In this document: one piece after another, positions 34,701 to 45,680 of the stretch
How the letters are laid out: every line of letters begins with the position of its first letter
How positions within the stretch are numbered: position 1 is the stretch's first letter
The notes under the pieces: generated by a model
Database searches by the model: none
What the model was told of the DNA's origin: nothing
What the model saw: only the letters and a program-made list of their open reading frames with translations
Made by a program: the position numbers and the translations under genes
DNA from: Catonia carolina
Lineage: Eukaryota; Arthropoda; Insecta; Hemiptera; Achilidae
Assembly: GCA_035578175.1 (NCBI GenBank)
Contig: JAQMRL010000001.1
Span: forward strand, 46,957,553-47,021,552
Length of the DNA: 64,000 nt
Direction: 5' to 3'

Positions 34701-35249
34701 GGGTTTGGTTTGTGTGCTATGTATTTGTTTACAGACATTGATTTCGTATAAACGTATAAATGCGAGCGAATGCGTGTGAACGATAATTTATTCAATAGCT
34801 GTGCTCACTCCGATGTTTATGTGTGCGTCTGTGTAAAAAACACTTTTAAAGTTAGGTTTTGTTCTGTATTCATACAACAACACTTTCAAGCCTTTACTCA
34901 GCTTGACCAGGAAACCTCTGAAATTAAAATTACCTTGAATTGAATTTAATGTATAATATTGATGTCTGCAAATAACTTAATTGAGGTTTACAATGACAAT
35001 TTTGTTTTTGGTTTTACGTCTGACTGTTCTTCAATTTTTGCTAATGCAGACGGTTACATTGACTAAACTTTCTATTTTTAGTATTGTATACAGTTTTTTA
35101 TGATTGGACCAATTTTGGGAGAGGGTTTATCAAAACATTTGAAAAAGAACTTTATACATTCGCGTATTAAACACTAAATAAAATAAACACATACATAAAA
35201 AGAATAAATTGGAGCATTTACATGTTTTTAATGCTCAATGACTTCATCC
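31791..35249. other. Long A+T-rich stretch without a gene
   Basis: No coding region supported in about 3.4 kb. A (TA)n run is at 32441-32455. A 7-bp inverted repeat with a 2-base loop, CCACCAC-GG-GTGGTGG, is at 33432-33447; on the minus strand the nearby ATGCCGTAGGGTAGGTAATC (about 33404-33385) resembles the SINE head at 44480, so a SINE scrap is possible. Overlapping minus-strand frames at 34450-34795 have no domain. Confidence 0.5.
32441..32455. repeat. (TA)n microsatellite
   Basis: Short alternating TA run read directly. Confidence 0.9.
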
Positions 35250-35310
35250 TACCCAACGAAATAAAAGTCTGATAACGTGAGGTCAGGAGATCGTGGGTGC
35301 GTTTTTTCTA
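35250..35310 (-). mobile_element. Short transposase fragment with the third-aspartate motif
   Basis: On the minus strand this reads HPRSPDLTLSDFYFVG followed by a stop, matching the RSPDLTPLDFFLWG motif of DUF4817-type IS630/Tc1/mariner-like transposases. It faces away from the related plus-strand sequence that begins about 40 bases later, so the two cannot be one continuous gene. Inversion or two independent insertions would explain this. Confidence 0.6.
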
Positions 35311-35344
35311 ACCCGTTTCGACTTTGCTATCATTGTTCTGTCGA

Positions 35345-36162
35345 GTTAGACGAAATTAATTGTTTATTCAAAACAGATTAACACACGACATGGCCTAAGG
35401 TATCGTAATAATAATAGTAATAATAATAGAACCTTCAGAAACTATTAAGAATACTCCTACCATTATGATTTGATATGATTCTAGAAAATAATTTTGTTTC
35501 GTGGAGTGAAATTATGTTTTGGACAAAACAAGAGACCATTTAATGCAAAATTGTGGGTATAAAATACGCTTATATTATTTTAATTTCCTTCAAAATTAAA
35601 TTCAATAGCTGATAGACTTCTATGCCAATCTATGAAAAAAACCTTTGTTGAAAAACAGTAATTTTTTAGTTAAATTTAGTCTGGTTTTGTTATTTTAAAA
35701 TTCAAATTTCACTATTTTGTATTTATTTTTTGGTTGCCTAATTTATGTAAATTTTCTCAGAATTTAATTGTCTATGTGGTAAACTAAAAAAAAACAATGA
35801 TTCAATTAGGAATTCAAAGAAGTTATTTTACGCTGCACCTACAACAGTTTTATTTCTGTTACTCTTTTTGTATATATTTTATGTCAGATAACTTTAAAAT
35901 TAGGGAAGATAGAGTTTTGGGACAGGTTTTATTCAATTTCTTAGGTTAAAAATTATTAGATGCCATCAAGTTTTCTCTTAGTTAAAGTCTTAAAAATTTT
36001 AGTATCGCCTTATTTGACCGGTCAAATGAATTTCGGGTTAAATATTTTGCCAGCCGCAAGTCGCTTTCGAATTTTTCTGACCAATGTTTATTTAAACATT
36101 TGTGTCAGATTTAGCTATACAAACACTTCCTAGAATTTGGTCTATTTTTAAATACACCCTGT
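35345..36162 (+). mobile_element. DUF4817-type transposon remnant, 3' part, copy 1
   Basis: Homologous in the same orientation to 48670-49880. Shared landmarks: (G/T)TATTCAA.AC.GATTAAC; GAAAAACAGTAATT at 35644; AACTTTAAAATTA.GGAA; GTTT(T/C)GGGACA..TTTTATTCA; AGATGCCAT; and CGCCAGC/TGCCAGCC followed by (T/C)CGCTTTCGA-like sequence near 36050. It ends TTTAAATACACCCTGTA, a Tc1/mariner-like terminus (TACAGGGTG reversed) beside a TA. Coding content is minimal (KVYSKQINT-like at the start, consistent with a transposase C-terminus); most of the rest is 3' noncoding. Confidence 0.6.
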
Positions 36163-37298
36163 ATGTATATAGATACTAATGTACTTTGCCAAATTTAATA
36201 ATTATTTTCTCATTGATTTTGGAAAATTATATGGAATATTAAATCAGTAGTCTTTCTTTCTCTTAGTAATCTCTCTTTCTATTAGTAATCTTATCTTTCG
36301 TAAAGTATTAATTATAAGTTTCATGAAGCAAAATTATAACTTTTACGGTTTGCTAATAAAAACTTTTTTACAAGTTGAATAACTTTCATGCGACACCAAC
36401 TGTGGTTCTCTTGACTGTGATTTCCCTCTGGAATTATAATTTCTGACTTCTGTGGTTAACCATTTGTTAGCGTTTTGATAATGAGAGGATATCGAAGTAA
36501 TTATATATTGTTATTAAAATAGTATTTAAAGTTATTTTTATAAATTACATTTTTTATAAAACTTTTCATCTTTTATAGTATGTAACAAGAATTCGTAAGC
36601 AAGATAATGAAAAGTTTCTGTAAATAATTGGAACCCTAAGTGAAAAGAAAATATGAAAAAAATGGAATAAAGGATGGAAATTCCATTGTCAAGTTTCAGA
36701 TTTGGTTTACCTTCCCGCACCAGATTTCATTTTGTTTACTCTTACCGATTGGCTTTGTTTCCAATGTATTTTTACCACATTTTACCTCACTGTTTCCCAG
36801 CTAGCCAATAAGACTGTTGAATTCCACCTCTGAGACCTTATTGTTTTCTATACATAGACAAATACGACATAGAGGTATAAAAAGTGTGTACCTACATATT
36901 GAACCAGACAAAACAGTCTATGGACTGTGCGGAAGAAATTTCATTAACAATTTATCAGGGCTACCAACATATATACATCTGTGTGTATCGTATACATACA
37001 CATCGTTACGGTGTTCTCGTGTGTTCGTTCAGTTCAGTAGGCAGGCTGCGGGAAACCAAATAGAAAAATACATATTTGAAGAACTGAAGATTGCTATTCC
37101 AAACTTTTACTTTTTCTTTCACCTATCTCTATGCAACAGTTTTATTGTACACCTGTATATTAAATTTATTATTAATTTCATCTCCTCTCATTACATTAAT
37201 CTTATAATTTAAAATAGTTTACCAATTTCAGCTTTTACGGATTTCATCATCAAGAATAATAGAATTTGTTTCAATGAAAAAATAATAATATATTAGTA
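36163..37298. other. A+T-rich DNA with a domainless open frame
   Basis: A plus-strand frame of about 131 codons (36817-37212) is one of the longest open frames in the window outside known transposon tails, but the peptide is aromatic- and Ile/Asn-rich with no domain and begins at TTG. I see no splice sites or promoter to support it and treat it as probable chance. Confidence 0.4.
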
Positions 37299-37908
37299 CG
37301 GGTGAGCAACATAAAACCCAACCCACAACGTAACCGCTACTATACAATGTTTTCACGCGCGAGTAGTGGTAGCTCTAAAAACTGTCGATACGCAAGTTTA
37401 CCTCAACGCAATTAAGAGATAACGAGAAAGAATACAGCTTATTTCAACAAGACAGAACAACATGTCACACATCAAACGTTACACTGAATCAAGTACTGTT
37501 TTCACGAATGAATGAGTTGTCACAAGTGGACGGTGGTTTCCGCGATCCCAGAGTTGTCTACTCGCGATTTTTTCTTTGGGGCTACTTCAAGGCGAGAGTT
37601 TATGCATCTAATCTCCACAATATTGATGAAAGGTAAACATTCAACGAGAAATCAATGCAATTGACACCAACGTTTTGCGTCAGACGTGTCGCCAAATGAT
37701 CAATCAAGGACAAAAATTCATCGTTGCTCAGGGTGGTCATTTTGAATATTTTTTTAAAACAAAGTGGTAAATAAATGCAACATTTAAATTTCGTTTAATG
37801 TTATTTTTTATTTAAATTATCCGCATCTTTCATACAATTTCATTACAACGTGACCTTCCGATTCTGTTGCAGTTACGTTATGGATTCGCTTTTATGTTGC
37901 TGACCAAG
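37299..37908 (+). mobile_element. Internally deleted DUF4817-type transposon with both ends
   Basis: A 610-bp element bounded by inverted repeats CGGGTGAGCAACATAAAACC (left) and CTTGGTCAGCAACATAAAAG (right, reverse-complemented), with homology continuing about 20 more bases (..CCCA.AACGTAAC.GC). TA lies outside each end (37297-37298, 37909-37910). Inside, the plus strand keeps only the transposase C-terminus: RDPRVVYSR-DFFLWGYFKARVYASNLHNID across a frameshift (37535-37630), then NIQREINAIDTNVLRQTCRQ and MINQGQKFIVAQGGHFEYFF ending at TAA near 37770. The GGHFEYFFKT end is typical of this transposase group. The N-terminus and first two catalytic residues are gone, so it could move only with enzyme from elsewhere. 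Confidence 0.88.
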
Positions 37909-37949
37909 TATTATCTTGCATCACAAATAACTTAACGATTTTTTTAACG

Positions 37950-38425
37950 GCACTAGTTAAAAGCTCTTAGAGTTGTTGCAAACAGTACACCACATAAATA
38001 CTTCATACTGGTTACATTAACTGAAATCATACAAAGTATTTGAACGAGATCATTGATCTTACAAGTTGAGTAACTTGACCACTGGTCACATTAAACTGAA
38101 CGTCCGATCTCTCTCTGTACGTCAGTTTTCTCTTAAAAGACGCCTCAAAAGGTAGTAGAATTGGGATTTATTCCGACCACAATAAGGGGTTAAAATTTGA
38201 TTTCATACTCATTAATTATATTATTAAAACTTCTTATAAGTACCTTATAAATAATTATTTTACATAATATTAATCACTCACTTCATTGCATTACCCGTAC
38301 CCCGTACTTCATTTTTTCACTTCATTTCATTATTTCCATTATTTTAATGTAATCGGTCATTGGAGTGATTCACTTTCATGGTAATTATTTTCTTCATCAT
38401 ATTCACTAGCTGTACTCATAAAATC
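37950..38425 (+). repeat. DR-C dispersed repeat (probable Jockey-like LINE tail), copy 1
   Basis: Homologous, same orientation, to 48120-48560. Shared blocks: CTCTTAGAGTT.TGACAAA/GTTGCAAA; the stretch translating as ISLYVSFLLKDASKGSRIGI (38110-38165) against LSLHINSLLIDAPKERGIRI in the other copy; GTAAAATTTGAT; and GGTCA(T/C)TGGA.T.ATT(C/T)AC. Conservation at protein level and KALRVVANS at the start (compare K.LR.I.NAP in Jockey RTs) suggest an old Jockey-like tail plus 3' untranslated region. Confidence 0.5.
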
Positions 38426-38924
38426 GTTCAGTCGTGGTAAAGTATAAATAAAGTTCAAAAACAAATCATCTTAACAGGTTCAAAACGAAGTTAAGATTAA
38501 TTTAGAACGAAAAATGACCTACTTACTATTATAAGTCATCCAAACAATGTGAGAATTAACAATTATGACTTACAACCAGGAATTTTTGACAACTGACTAG
38601 ACCAAGTGGTTCTTACACGACTGCTAATTGGTCAAACTAAACTGATACACTTTTACCTCATGACTTACAAGAACCTAATAAGATTAATCGCTACCACACA
38701 AAATTAACTAAACAAAATATCCTTGTTGAATTACTATCCTGAACACTATGGGAAAAGATTTCATTTACTAGACTCTTAACAAAGATTTCGTTACACTACA
38801 CAAGAACACTAACATAAACTAAATTTTAAAACCTTCAAGTACAGATTAAACGAACAGATATAATTATCGTAAACTAGTTTTAAAACCAATTTTAATTTAT
38901 TGCAATCCGTCTTTGTTGAAAAAA
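38426..38924. other. A+T-rich non-genic DNA
   Basis: Nothing recognised; it ends in an A-run (38919-38930) at the start of a DR-A copy. Confidence 0.5.
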
Positions 38925-39110
38925 AAAAAAATCTGGTGTGAAACATTCACACGATTTTCTTTTTCCAATGTAATGAAGGAAAAACTTGACCTAATTTTAA
39001 TCATTGTGGATGACGGTTAATTAAAATAAAATTCGCTGGACTTTGACCTCAATAAACTCACCCATTGATGCTAAACTGAGCTCTGTGGAAAAAATAAAAA
39101 AACAAACAAG
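38925..39110 (+). repeat. DR-A dispersed repeat, 5' part of a copy split by a LINE tail
   Basis: Begins ATCTGGTGTGAAACATTCAC (38931 onward), followed by AATTTTAATCATTG.G.ATGAC and GCTAAACTGAGCTCTGTGGA, matching 55789-56010. It breaks off near 39100; the same family resumes after the LINE tail at about 39640. Confidence 0.75.
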
Positions 39111-39234
39111 AAAGCAAGGTAGAGGGACCTTCGAAATCAAATACAGCTCACTGACTTGTAGTCAGTGGTTCTGACTCAATGTTCTCAAACCGATGTTTGT
39201 AACATTGATTTACAGATTAGGAAAAAATTCATAA

Positions 39235-39630
39235 AACACTATGATTGGAGTGTATGATTATACGGGAGTGAAAAGTGGGTAATAGGGGCTGTAGAAAGGA
39301 AGAGAATAGGAAAATGTTAAAGATTAGGTGGGTGGAGAAAATAAGTAATTTAGAGGTTCTTAGACGAGTGGATGAAACAGGAAGTATATGGAAAAATCTT
39401 ACCAGAAGAAAGGCCAGGCTAGTATAGCATATCTTAGGACATCCAGGTATTAGTCTACCAATAATGGAGGGTAATATTGAGGGAGTGAATTGTAAGGACA
39501 AGCAAAGGTGAGAATATTTAAAGCAGATTACAAAGGGTGTTGCAGGTATGTAGATATGAAACGACTTGTGCAAGATAGAACAGCTTGGAGAACTGCATCA
39601 AATTATTCGAGAGACTAATGACAAAAAAAG
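39235..39630 (+). mobile_element. RTE-like LINE tail inserted within DR-A
   Basis: The plus strand reads WSV, a stop, LYGSEKWVIGAVERKRI, then with frame changes RMLKIRWVEKISNLEVLRRV, IWKNLTRRKARLV, a stop, HILGHPGISLPIMEGNIEGV and, near the end, MKRLVQDRTAWRTASNYSRD-type sequence (39560-39620). It corresponds to the canonical tail of insect endonuclease-reverse transcriptases (WSV.LYGSETW.IG..ERKR...F.MW..RRMLKI.W..+..NEEVL+RV, IGH.LRH.G....I.EG...G+). It sits between two parts of one DR-A copy. Several stops and frameshifts. Confidence 0.85.
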
Positions 39631-39639
39631 AAAAAACTT

Positions 39640-40135
39640 GAAATAAAAGATATAACTGTTTTAATTTACTACAGCTTTAAATATACACACCTTTGCCCTA
39701 AAATGTAAATTAAGGCTGCAATTTCAAAAACAAATTTATTACGAGAGCACAGTTTTTGGACTAATTTCAGCAGATATGCGGCTTAGTTGAGGACGAAAAT
39801 ATAGTTTTATACTTTAAACAAAATCGTAGAAGCATTTTTGAGAAAATTGCAATAAGTGAAAAATAGCACGAATAAAATACTACTCCCGTTTAAACGATTT
39901 TGATGAAAATATTCTTGTCAGGCTCATTTATGTTACCTAACTTAAATTCAAAGTTTTAACTTTGTACGAGTTTCCATTTTTGAAATATTTTGTTACCATA
40001 CACACAGACCAACCGGTAAAAACACGGTTTTCGGGCTCAGGGGATCTGAAACCGTGTATTTCCGGTGGAAACTCGATTTAAAAAATCGACCTGAAAATAA
40101 ATCTTTCATTACCTACGTATCGTATAGGGTAAGAG
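39640..40135 (+). repeat. DR-A dispersed repeat, 3' part of the split copy
   Basis: Resumes at TTGAAATAAAAGATATAACT and continues through ACCTTTGCCCTAAAATG, TTAAGGCTGCAATTTC, AATTTCAGCAGATATGC, GAGAAAATTGCAATAAGTG, TTTTGATGAAAATATTC, CGGGCTCAGGGGATCTGAAA and AAAACTCGATTT/GAAACTCGATTT to a GGTAAGAGTGTAACG end. The register follows directly from the part at 38925-39110, apart from the LINE insertion. Confidence 0.8.
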
Positions 40136-42045
40136 TGTAACGTCTATCTGCTATCCGTTACATTCGTGTTTTGAATTATTTTCTTATTTCTCTACTACTA
40201 CTAATAGTTACTGTAAGCTTCTGCTATCTGTCGGATGTTTTGGGAACTCGATGATGGTTCGAACTGGCGAGGCAATCAGCTGTTTGGTTTCTGCAAGGTC
40301 ATTGTCCTGCTTATTTTCCACTGTCTAATCACTGGAGTGTTTTCCTGGTTAGAACGAGTCGAGTTGGGTTTGTCAAACAATACGGTCGGCTTTACTCGTC
40401 GTGTAATAGTCCGTTCCGAATTTTTCTTTATACTTTTAATGAAAAGTTTTTAATGTATATTATGTTTGTTTTAAAAAAAATTACGTTTATTTTTCAAATT
40501 GTTTTGTTTCAAGTTCATTGACTCGCGTTTCTATTCATTGCCTTATATATCAGTTTTGGTGACGTCATGCGTATCAATTTTTATAAGTTCTTTCCGTGTT
40601 CGGTTATTTGCTTTTGAAGGTCTACGTTTATCCATTTTTTTTAAGTGGTAAGCATTCTTCTTTATTTATTCTGGTTAAGCAAATGCTGAGAATTCTTTAT
40701 ATGCAAAATACAATTAGTTTTGTAAAATTTGGGTGTGGTCGCTTTGAGCCTACACGTAATTTTCTGCTACTTCCTTGTTGGAAAATTTTGTAAATTTTTT
40801 TTGATGTAAAAAAAAAGAAATAGAAAGAATTGATCTTATATTTTGTAATTGCTATAAAAAGGCTGTAATTGCTAATTAATATGTAATTTATTACGTAATT
40901 TTTTTGTGATACATTTTGTTAAGAATTCTTGATTTGATTACCAGTTAATTAATTATTAATCACACCATTAAGTGTAATTTTGTTAATCTGACTTAATTTG
41001 ATGTAAATTCTACTTCACTGTATAAACTTTGGATCACCGTAATCAGTGATTTTGTTTTTTTATCTTAATAATATTTTAATGCGAGATGGATTTTGTTTAA
41101 ATCCAGGGTCACAGGTATGGATTGGAGTTACCGATATACAGGCATGGACTGAGAATACCAAATTTAATTTGAAGTGAACAACCAAAATATGTGTCGATGG
41201 CTCCAAACGTAACCACCTAAGGTCAAGCAGCAGGCAACAACAAAACCATTCTTCAGCTGAAAAGTTAAAACACCAAAGTTAGCCTATGTAATGCCTGTTC
41301 ATGGCAAACTGATCAGTCAATCAATCGCCGACGTTTTCTTCTAAAACCTTGAGTTTTCTCTGCGTAATCATTATGCAATATAACTTCACCTGAACTATAG
41401 ATTATTATTTTAATTCTTTTTATTAAAAAGAAAAAATAATTATATTATTCTAAATTTAATGAACTAGCCATTCATATGTTGTCAAAATTTGGTACAACCA
41501 GTCTTCTAAATTATTAATATTATTTATACTATGCAAAATTTAAAGAAATTGTAATTCGTATGCTGTTAAAACTAGTGCAGTATATTTTGTTATTATTCAA
41601 ATATTAATTTTTTAATTCAAAGCCTTGCAATCTAAGTGTAGTCGAATTTGGTACAAATTTTTCTTAATTATTATTCATTTGTCTGTTTGTTATTACTATA
41701 ATTATTGTTTTCTTGTAAAAGAAATGAAGCAAAGAAGTAATTTACTATTCTGATTTTGACTTCTGATTAAAACAATTTAATTATTTTTCTAAATTTTTTT
41801 AAGATTCAATAAAGTACAAAGGCAGCCTTTAATATATTTACTTAGATATATCGCTAACGTTAGCAAAGTTTTGGTAATTTAAAATCGTTAAAATTTTATT
41901 TAATCTCAGGTTATTTTTATTGATGTAAAACTAAATATATAGATATCTTTTTAAACATGCTGATTGGCATTTCTTGGTAATTATTTTGGAGAAATACTTG
42001 TTAATTAAATCTGTTGTTATTAATTTTACAAATTTGTTATCTTTA

Positions 42046-42198
42046 TTTCATATTACAGCAACAACCTTACGTTTCCTAAATTTTTTTGTATCACTTCGCC
42101 AAACTTGCGGTGAACATGGGATTTATGTTCACGGGCAAGGAGTGGTTACAAGAGGAAGTAATAACTACAAAAATATTGATCCAACCATTAAAAGCTGA
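42046..42198 (+). CDS. Weak candidate terminal exon
   Basis: TTTCATATTACAG ending near 42059 resembles a splice acceptor. One frame continues from it as RFLNFFVSLRQTCGEHGIYV, then HGQGVVTRGSNNYKN and IDPTIKS to TGA at 42196-42198. The C-terminal half is less A/T-biased in amino-acid content than chance frames here, but I recognise no family and see no partner exons. It may well be chance. Confidence 0.12.
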   Translation, partial: FHITATTLRFLNFFVSLRQTCGEHGIYVHGQGVVTRGSNNYKNIDPTIKS

Positions 42199-43060
42199 TT
42201 GATAAATGTACCTTTATTTGAACTCGAAATAAAAAAAATCTGTACTAAAAAAATAAACGTTGGTATTTTATAAAATGTGAATTGAATTTTCTAAAACAAT
42301 TCATAGATATTCATTCATTCATTCATACAACAGTATTATTTATATGACAATGAAATGGAACGGCTGTTTTGTCCGCATTGTCTTATAATCCCTCCATGTT
42401 CGTGTTTGAGCGGCTTTACAAACATAAGAGTAGATTTTGAAGAGGTTGCTTTTTAAATACTGAAGTAGGCTACTTAACGGGCCGGTGTTTACCTATTATC
42501 GCCTTACGAATGTTTTATAACAGATTTGTATTTCCTGGAAATTTCTTCTAATAGAGAAAATAACCCTTAACTCTGAAAATGAAGCCTAAAAACTCTGAAA
42601 ATTAATCCTAAGTGGGGAACCGAATCATGTTATAAATATTGGATCAAGAAGGAAATGAAGGCATTAAAAGAAATTTATAAAATATTATCTTCGTAATATT
42701 CTTATTTATATGCAATTATAAAAATAATGTTGTAAAATTCATTTTCAAAGGACTGCTTGTAGTTAATCTGATATAACATTAAATAAATAATGTTTGTCAT
42801 TTTATTCTGCCACACTAATCATGAATAGATATCATCGTCAAAATACAGTGTTTATTAATTGGCCTACATTATGATTTTATTTTTTTTGTTAATAGATTTA
42901 TTTATATTCTTTTGTTTACAGAAAATAAATAAATTTGGTAAAAGTTAATTATCATGAAAAGTTACGTCCCAGTGAAAATATCTCTAAAAAGTAAACACTG
43001 TTTACTTTTTTATAATTTTTTCACATCTACTGAAGCTCAATTTTTGGATATATATAATAA

Positions 43061-43064
<4 letters not shown>

Positions 43065-43103
<39 letters not shown>
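43065..43103. repeat. (TA)n microsatellite
   Basis: About 39 bp of uninterrupted alternating A and T, the longest dinucleotide run in the window. Confidence 0.95.
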
Positions 43104-43107
<4 letters not shown>

Positions 43108-44332
43108 TTCCTACGCTTTAGCTTTCAATTTATATAATAAATATATTATAATGGTGGTAAAATGTGAAGGCTAAAAAGGCTTCTGTTACCTTTTTAAAAA
43201 TTTAGTTTCAAAACATAATCGTGTGTAATAAATATTTAACAGTGAGCAGTGTTTATCTGTAAAGGTATTTCACAGAGAGAAGCTTTGTCATGACATTAAC
43301 TTTTTACCCAAATTATTGTGCGATTCAAACTGTTTTTTGTACGTTATACTAAAACTTTAAATTCTTTGTCTAATTGTTGATTAAATATTTCTTTGTGAGA
43401 GGAATTGTTCGTAATGTACCAGGATGCAACTGTTACAACTCGTTGGACCTTTCATTGGAATTGTTGAATAATTAAAATTTATAAGTTACTAAATATGTTC
43501 CATAAGGATAACTCAAATAGTGAGGACACAGTGAGATTTGAGAACGGAATTTTTAAATAGAAGTTTGTTTTGAAGCGATAATTTTGATCTCGGTCCAAGT
43601 CGCCGAAAGAATTGCTTAAATTTTAGGTCTAGCTGTCTTCGTTATTGCAGAATGTGTGTGTGCTCATAGAGAAATAACACAAACAAAATTAAAATACAAC
43701 ATCTGCAAAATGTAAAAACTACAATTAACACAAACTTGTCTTTTATTTTAACTAAGTAGATTTTCATTTTTTAAAACAGTAATGCAACGAGGGGAAATTC
43801 ATCATTGATTTACATTGAAGTTGGTTACTACCTTTTCTACAGGTAACATTTCCTGTTAACTATAAACTATATACAGTATTAATTTTACTAACTTGAACTC
43901 GTATTAAATATGCTAACTATCGTTAAGCTTCAAGTTTATTCTTTGAGTTTTATTCCTTGTTTAAGATACTTACCTTTGTAATAAAATAATTATCTTAATG
44001 GATTGACTATGTATTTTCTAGAATAACTTTAATTTTTACTTCATTTACATTAGTTAATTTTAAAAGCAATAAATAACTACTTTTTAATAATATTTTTAAA
44101 CATGCAACACATTAAGCATACTTTTTTCAAAGACGAAAAGAACCAAGAACATAGCGAAAATGTTTTAAAAAGTTAGTGATACATCAAAATTCTTTAGGAA
44201 TCAACCATTCCGTTGCCAGTGACGACTAGTTAAAACTTGTTAAAATCCTGGACTTACCTTGTCAATTTTTTAAATTTCATTATGTAATCTATTCAGTGCT
44301 AATGGATAAAAACATGATAACGGTTTTTGTTA

Positions 44333-44480
44333 GGATAAGTCGCGTCAACAGCTCGGTCATTAGCAACTGCAGTTGGTAATAAACGTTAAGGTTTTTCAAG
44401 TGTATCAATCAGATCCTAACAAGTGATATAAGCGGAATATTCTGCTTTGCAATGTATGCAACTACCTCTACGCCATGGTG
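44333..44480 (-). repeat. tRNA-derived SINE copy, diverged
   Basis: On the minus strand a tRNA-like head CCATGGCGTAGAGGTAGTTG (near 44480) resembles an A-box region, and the 3' part CTAATGACCGAGCTGTTGAC (44360 region) matches the 3' part of the SINE at 12716-12868. The B box is decayed. A 115-codon minus-strand frame overlapping the head is not supported as a gene. Confidence 0.55.
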
Positions 44481-45680
44481 GTGGGAGTGAAGTTTTCCCA
44501 ATAAATATATTACTTCTATGTAATATCTTCGATTTGTAACCATCAATAGTATTAATTATAAACGATAAAGCTACCAAAAAAGTCATTAGAAGTTGATTTC
44601 CTTGAATTCTGAATTTATGAAAAGTGTAAATAGCAAAAACACTCTTTCGGGGAAAACCCGGAAGAGTGTCATAAACAATTGATTGCTCCTTGTAAAACCG
44701 GTAGGATTGAGGAAATAATGCAGCGCCTTTAATAGCACAGAAACGTTTACCGGACGAAATCAAAGATTCAGGTTAATAACAAACTGATTCATAAGAAATA
44801 CGGTTTTATCCTCTACCATAAATAATGAGAACCCGTAATTGTAATGTACCTCTGTGAAAGGATTCAAAGTATATCTGTGGGATTGTATATTTTCTCATGC
44901 ATATATTTGAAGATAAGGAAAACAGAATGCAGACAAGAACGTAAAAAGGAATCAGAGATACCTTTACTTCTAGTACGGTATAATAGCATCCAGAAGAAAA
45001 GTCAAGCTCGTGAAATGACGACTTGTAGATGATGGGCAAAGAGATCGCAAAGATAGAGAATACGGTTGCAATAAACGCATACTCCTACTAACACGTATAC
45101 ACATGCACACGAGATATACTTGAACAACTATAACAGATTTGCCAACCTAAACCTTATTTCAGACAAAATCCCTTATTTGACGTTATTTTGGCAAAAGTTC
45201 CCTCTTTTCTTCTACTAAACTTTAGCTGTATCTGGCAACGTCATTCGTTCCTCAATTTGCTCCTCTCTCCTGCTTCATTCCCATCTCGTATTTTTATTTT
45301 TTACCCACTCCTGCTCGCCTTCACTCCAAAATAAAGGCGCAGTATGCCATTTGACCGGCCTTATATATTTTTTCTTTTTTAGATTCTCTTTTTTTTATCT
45401 TTCACTATGTGTCGTCGGGTGGTAAAATTGTTTCCGCTTCTTTGATAATTGAACGTGACGTCACAAATTCTTCCTCGTATCTTTAACATTATCTACTGTG
45501 TTAAACGAATTGATAACTTTATATTATGAGTTTTCTTTTGCTGTGGTCTCCCATGTATAAAACACCTAAGAGTAAACATTATTTGTTGAACAATTCCATT
45601 TAGTTTTGATAAACATGTTTTTTAAATAATATTTTATCACCCTTACAACATGCATTAATTACTCGTAATAAATAGGAATA
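44481..45680. other. Unassigned DNA
   Basis: Minus-strand frames at 44416-44763 and 44806-45039 lack domains. Bases 45190-45420 are pyrimidine-rich and somewhat G+C-richer, without a recognisable promoter or gene. The remainder is A+T-rich. Confidence 0.45.

Larger units (their letters stand above)
40136..44332. other. Long A+T-rich stretch without a confirmed gene
   Basis: About 4.2 kb with no recognised transposon domain. Open frames at 40235-40453 and 40596-40793 have no domain. A weak exon-like block near 42046-42198 is listed separately. A long (TA)n run lies at 43065-43103. A G+C-richer patch at 41100-41340 is unassigned. Confidence 0.45.

Noticed and set aside
36817..37212. Plus-strand frame of 131 codons as a gene
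   Set aside because: No ATG at its start, no domain, no splice or promoter signals, low-complexity A+T composition at the 3' end.
44416..44763. Minus-strand frame of 115 codons as a gene
   Set aside because: It overlaps a SINE head at its C-terminal end and has no recognisable domain or coding composition.
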